Assembly (NCBI RefSeq): GCF_900111015.1
Contig: NZ_FOFS01000001.1
Span: forward strand, 124,001-188,000
Origin: Solimonas aquatica
GTDB taxonomy: Bacteria; Pseudomonadota; Gammaproteobacteria; Nevskiales; Nevskiaceae
Reading direction: 5' to 3'
DNA length: 64,000 bases
Part shown: one piece after another, positions 60,988 through 64,000 of the stretch
Layout of the letters: the number at the start of each line of letters is the position of its first letter
How positions within the stretch are numbered: position 1 is the first letter of the stretch
Translations under genes and position numbers: made by a program
The notes under the pieces: generated by a model
Database searches by the model: none
What the model was told of the DNA's origin: nothing
The model's input: only the letters and a program-made list of their open reading frames with translations

Positions 60988-63900
60988 TCAGAAGCTGGCA
61001 GCCAGCGAAAACTGGAAGCGTCGTCCCGGCATCGCGGACACCGGCAGGTCGGCTAGCGTGTCGCCGTTGCGGGCGCGAAAGTATTGCTCGTCGAACAGAT
61101 TGAAGGCGTCCAGGCGCAGCTGCCAGACGCGGCGGTCCCATTGCAGACCGGCGTTGAGCACCACGGCCTGCGGCAGGCGGATCAGGCGCAGGCGGCCGGC
61201 GTAGACGCTGGAAAAATAGTTGCCGCTGAGACTCGCGCCCAGACCGTTGTCGAGACGCGCCTGCAGGGTCATGCCGAGCTGGGTGTTGGGATTGCCTTGC
61301 TTTTCGCGATAGGCATTGAGATTCGGTGGCAGCTGCACGAAGGCGCGGCCGCCGAACAGGAAGGCTTCGGCGGGATACACCACGGCGCCGGTGGCGGGAT
61401 CACGCACATCCTCGAAACCCAGGCTGCGTGCGTCGATCAGAATCGAGCCGCCGCGATTTGGCGCATACACGGTCTTCTGCACCAGGCCGTAGAGCGAGGT
61501 GAAGAAGTTGCGTGCCGGCACCCATTTGATCTCGGTTTCCCAGCCACGCGTGATGGTGGAGGAAACCTCGGCAGTGATGGTGGGATCATCCGGCACATGC
61601 ACATTGATGCGGCGCTGTTCGTAGGCCGCGCTGCTGATGAACAGGCGCCGGTCCAGCAGCATGCCCTTGATGCCCACCTCGCTCAGTCGCGACTGGCCGA
61701 TGTGTCCGGCCTGAATCACCGGATTGGGCAGGCGGTTGGCGTTGTTGTCGAGCGTCAGGCTGGCCTGCGCGATCGTGACATAGGGGCGCAGATCGTAGGG
61801 CAGATGCGGCGACACGCTCAGCGACCAGGACGCGCCCTGATCCCAGCCATGCACTGCACTGTTGCCCTGTGCCGGCATGCCGGGCGCCGCCGAGGTGCCG
61901 CCCACTGCGACGGTGTCGGCATATTCGATATTGCGCGCCAGCGAAACATCCTGACGAGCGCCGAGCATCACATCGAGCGATCGCAGCAGCTCGGCGTCGA
62001 ACATCAGGCCCGCGCCGATCTCCAGCAGGCGGGTGCGGCCATGATCGGTGACCGGCGCGCCGTCCTTGTCGATATCGGAATTGACCAGGCAGTTGGTGAA
62101 GGTGCTGTTCGGTGTCATGCCGCCGCGCGCGTCCACCCAGGTGGCTGCCATGGCGTCGCTGCGGTGGGTGCTGAAATCGCCGAAGCACTGCCTGGAAGGC
62201 GAGTCGGTGTAACGCACATTGAGCGCGCCCAGGGTATTGAGGCGCAGCCAGGAGGGCAGCGCCTGCGCGCGGTGGGTCAGGGTCAGGCGGTCTTCGACCA
62301 CCCAGGGACTCTGGTCGGTGCCGAAGGGCTGTTCGGAAATCTTGTACTGATCCATGCCGTCGAAGAACAGCTGGTTCTTCACGGTGAAATCCGGATCGTG
62401 ATCGTCGATCAGGTCGATGAAGGCGGTGAACAGATCGGCGTGCAGATCACGTTCGAAGGCGGCGAAGCGGCGGCGGTCGAGATGGTCGAAGCCCACGGTG
62501 GCGGGATCCAGCACGAAGCCCACCGGCAGATAGCCGCTGGCGGGCAGCGGACCGCCCACGCCTTGCGCGCGCAGCGCACCGGTGGGATCGGCCTGCGGAT
62601 GCGTCTGCAGATAGTCGTACATCGCCTGCGGAATGCCGGCCACGCGCGGAAAGTCGCGCAGCGGCAGCGGCTGCCCCTGGGCATCCAGCGGCCAGTTCCA
62701 GCGCTGCATCAGCGCCTGGTTGTAGGTGCTCAGCGCGCCGCGCGCCGGCGAGGCGGTGTTGTATTCCAGATAGCCGATGCTGCCGTTGCCGTTGAGATCC
62801 AGATTCACCAGCGGCACGCCGCGGATGTAGCGGCCGTGATCGGCCAGGTCCTGTGTGAAGCGGCCGATCAGCGCGCCGGCGCTGCGCGAGCTTTGCGCGC
62901 TGAAGCCGGTTTCCAGACGCACATGGCCCAGGACATCATCCAGGCTGATGGTGGCCTGCGCGAGCTTGGCATCGAGCGGCACGCCGCGCGCATAGCTTTC
63001 GGAGTTCAGCATCATCGCGAACAGCTGATAGCCGCCATGCAGGTCCAGCAGGCTCAGCGGGCCCTGCACATTGGCGCTGAGTTCGCTGCGCTCGTAGCTG
63101 CCGACCACCGCGCGCATGCGCAGGCGCGAGCTGTCCAGATAGCGGCCGTCGGCGGCCCGCCCCGAGCGCGGCATGACATTGGTGTAGCCGCCGATCTTGC
63201 CCATGCCGTAAATCGGCGAGGGCGGCCCGCGCACCACCTCGATGGAATCCAGCGCCGACAGCACGGTGGGCGTGTGGCCCTGCAGGTTGAGCCGCTTCAT
63301 GCCGCGAAAGAAGGTGTCCGCCGGCACATTGCGCACGTCCACGCCGCCCTGGATGCCGAAGCGCGTCGGTGTATAGGTGCCGGGCACCACGCGCACCAGA
63401 TCCTCCACGGCGGAGAGCCCGAACAGATCGATGCTCTCGTCGCTGATGAAGCTCACCGAACGCGGCGTCTCCAGCAGTGATTTGTTGAAGCCGAAGGCGG
63501 AGCGGCTGAGTTCGGCGGGCAGCACCCGGCTGGGGTCCTCCACCACCGTGATATCGCTCAGCTCCATGCGCCCGGTCTGAAGTGCCGGTGGTGTGTAGGC
63601 CGGCGGCAGCACGGGCGAGGGCCGTGTGATGCCCGGTGCCTGGGGCGGTTCGCTGCCGGGACGCTGGATGGCGACGGTGCGGCCGTCGAGCAGACGCCAG
63701 CGCAGACCGGTGCCGGCCAGCAGACGGTTGAGCACCTCGGCGGGCGGCATGGCGCCCACGGTTTCCGGTGTCGGGCGCTGTCGCGGCAGATCGGCGCCGT
63801 AGATCAGCTGCAGGCCGCTTTGCTCGCTGAAGCGGTCGAGCGCATCGGCCAGCGTGCCGCCGGGAATCCGGAAATAGGGATTGAGCGTGTCGGCTTCAAC

Positions 63901-64000
63901 CTGCGCACAGGCCGTCGGCGGATGGCCGCCGCCGGCCGCCAGCAGCGCCGCCAGCAGCAGGCGCAGCGGGCGGCGGCGCCAGCGGCTGAATTCAGATTCG
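60988..64000 (-). CDS. TonB-dependent receptor with N-terminal STN domain, 5' end outside the window
   Basis: About 1004 codons are visible; the frame is open to the right edge, so the start lies beyond 64000. The first visible residues include a signal-type stretch (RLLLAALLAAGGG) followed by an STN (secretin/TonB short N-terminal) domain: FRIPGGTLADALDRFSEQSGLQLIYGADL and AEVLNRLLAGTGLRWRLLDGRTVAIQ. STN domains signal to a FecR/FecI-type anti-sigma pair, so gene activation by the ligand is possible. The TonB box is near LSDITVVED. The plug and barrel are clearly paralogous to the next receptor (LDSIEVVRGPPSPIYGMGKIGGYTN, ending FNLFDEQYFRARNGDTLADLPVSAMPGRRFQFSLAASF). Confidence 0.93.
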   Translation of the reverse strand, partial: ESEFSRWRRRPLRLLLAALLAAGGGHPPTACAQVEADTLNPYFRIPGGTLADALDRFSEQSGLQLIYGADLPRQRPTPETVGAMPPAEVLNRLLAGTGLRWRLLDGRTVAIQRPGSEPPQAPGITRPSPVLPPAYTPPALQTGRMELSDITVVEDPSRVLPAELSRSAFGFNKSLLETPRSVSFISDESIDLFGLSAVEDLVRVVPGTYTPTRFGIQGGVDVRNVPADTFFRGMKRLNLQGHTPTVLSALDSIEVVRGPPSPIYGMGKIGGYTNVMPRSGRAADGRYLDSSRLRMRAVVGSYERSELSANVQGPLSLLDLHGGYQLFAMMLNSESYARGVPLDAKLAQATISLDDVLGHVRLETGFSAQSSRSAGALIGRFTQDLADHGRYIRGVPLVNLDLNGNGSIGYLEYNTASPARGALSTYNQALMQRWNWPLDAQGQPLPLRDFPRVAGIPQAMYDYLQTHPQADPTGALRAQGVGGPLPASGYLPVGFVLDPATVGFDHLDRRRFAAFERDLHADLFTAFIDLIDDHDPDFTVKNQLFFDGMDQYKISEQPFGTDQSPWVVEDRLTLTHRAQALPSWLRLNTLGALNVRYTDSPSRQCFGDFSTHRSDAMAATWVDARGGMTPNSTFTNCLVNSDIDKDGAPVTDHGRTRLLEIGAGLMFDAELLRSLDVMLGARQDVSLARNIEYADTVAVGGTSAAPGMPAQGNSAVHGWDQGASWSLSVSPHLPYDLRPYVTIAQASLTLDNNANRLPNPVIQAGHIGQSRLSEVGIKGMLLDRRLFISSAAYEQRRINVHVPDDPTITAEVSSTITRGWETEIKWVPARNFFTSLYGLVQKTVYAPNRGGSILIDARSLGFEDVRDPATGAVVYPAEAFLFGGRAFVQLPPNLNAYREKQGNPNTQLGMTLQARLDNGLGASLSGNYFSSVYAGRLRLIRLPQAVVLNAGLQWDRRVWQLRLDAFNLFDEQYFRARNGDTLADLPVSAMPGRRFQFSLAASF

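Overview
The window looks like chromosomal DNA of a high-GC, Gram-negative bacterium, most likely a gammaproteobacterium. It carries porins, TonB/ExbBD machinery, OmpA, TolC, an RpoH-type sigma factor and the order tig-clpP-clpX. The mix of acyl-CoA/steroid-type beta-oxidation genes, PQQ alcohol oxidation and many secreted hydrolases would fit a hydrocarbon- or sterol-degrading lineage such as the Nevskiales, but that placement is inference only.

Layout. 1-2.8 kb: a stress block on the minus strand (rpoH-like sigma factor, DksA/TraR-type zinc-finger protein, frameshifted Hsp20 fragment running off the left edge) with a divergent tandem universal stress protein. 3.0-6.7 kb: an OmpA-family protein with TSP3 repeats and a hemin-type ABC transporter pair (hmuUV-like). 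6.7-10.3 kb: tRNA-Leu(UAG), trigger factor, ClpP, ClpX. 10.3-16.8 kb: a LysR regulator divergent from cysC-sat (sulfate activation), then pyruvate carboxylase. 17-27.9 kb: a PQQ alcohol-oxidation island with a sigma-54 activator (AcoR type), a membrane histidine kinase (MoxY-like), a porin, a PQQ alcohol dehydrogenase with the lanthanide-type Asp-x-Asp motif, and a downstream set (cytochrome c, periplasmic binding protein, SoxYZ-like carrier, zinc metallohydrolase, small membrane protein) matching the proposed quinoprotein relay system. Two good sigma-54 promoters lie upstream of the kinase and the porin. 27.9-38 kb: a TetR-controlled beta-oxidation operon with two acyl-CoA dehydrogenases, an MFE-2-like SDR-MaoC-triple-SCP2 fusion, an SCP-x thiolase, a free SCP2 protein and a rare thiolase-like/enoyl-CoA hydratase fusion. 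38-42.2 kb: an FccB-like flavoprotein, an amidohydrolase (a perfect FNR-type box lies between them) and a stand-alone Rieske oxygenase alpha subunit.

42.5-64 kb is the most unusual part. About 21 kb on one strand encodes two related TonB-dependent receptors, a DUF3450 protein, a TtpC-like fused proton channel, ExbB, two ExbD, TonB and a TPR protein. These are followed by four exported amidase-signature enzymes, all with intact Lys-Ser-Ser triads, and a TolC-type outer-membrane protein. I read this as a candidate envelope system that imports a substrate across the outer membrane and hydrolyses its amide bonds in the periplasm; the substrate is unknown. A 166-bp IS630-type miniature element has inserted at the 3' end of the tolC-like gene and supplies its stop codon, and a nested inverted-repeat (REP/BIME-like) array separates the first two amidases in the block.
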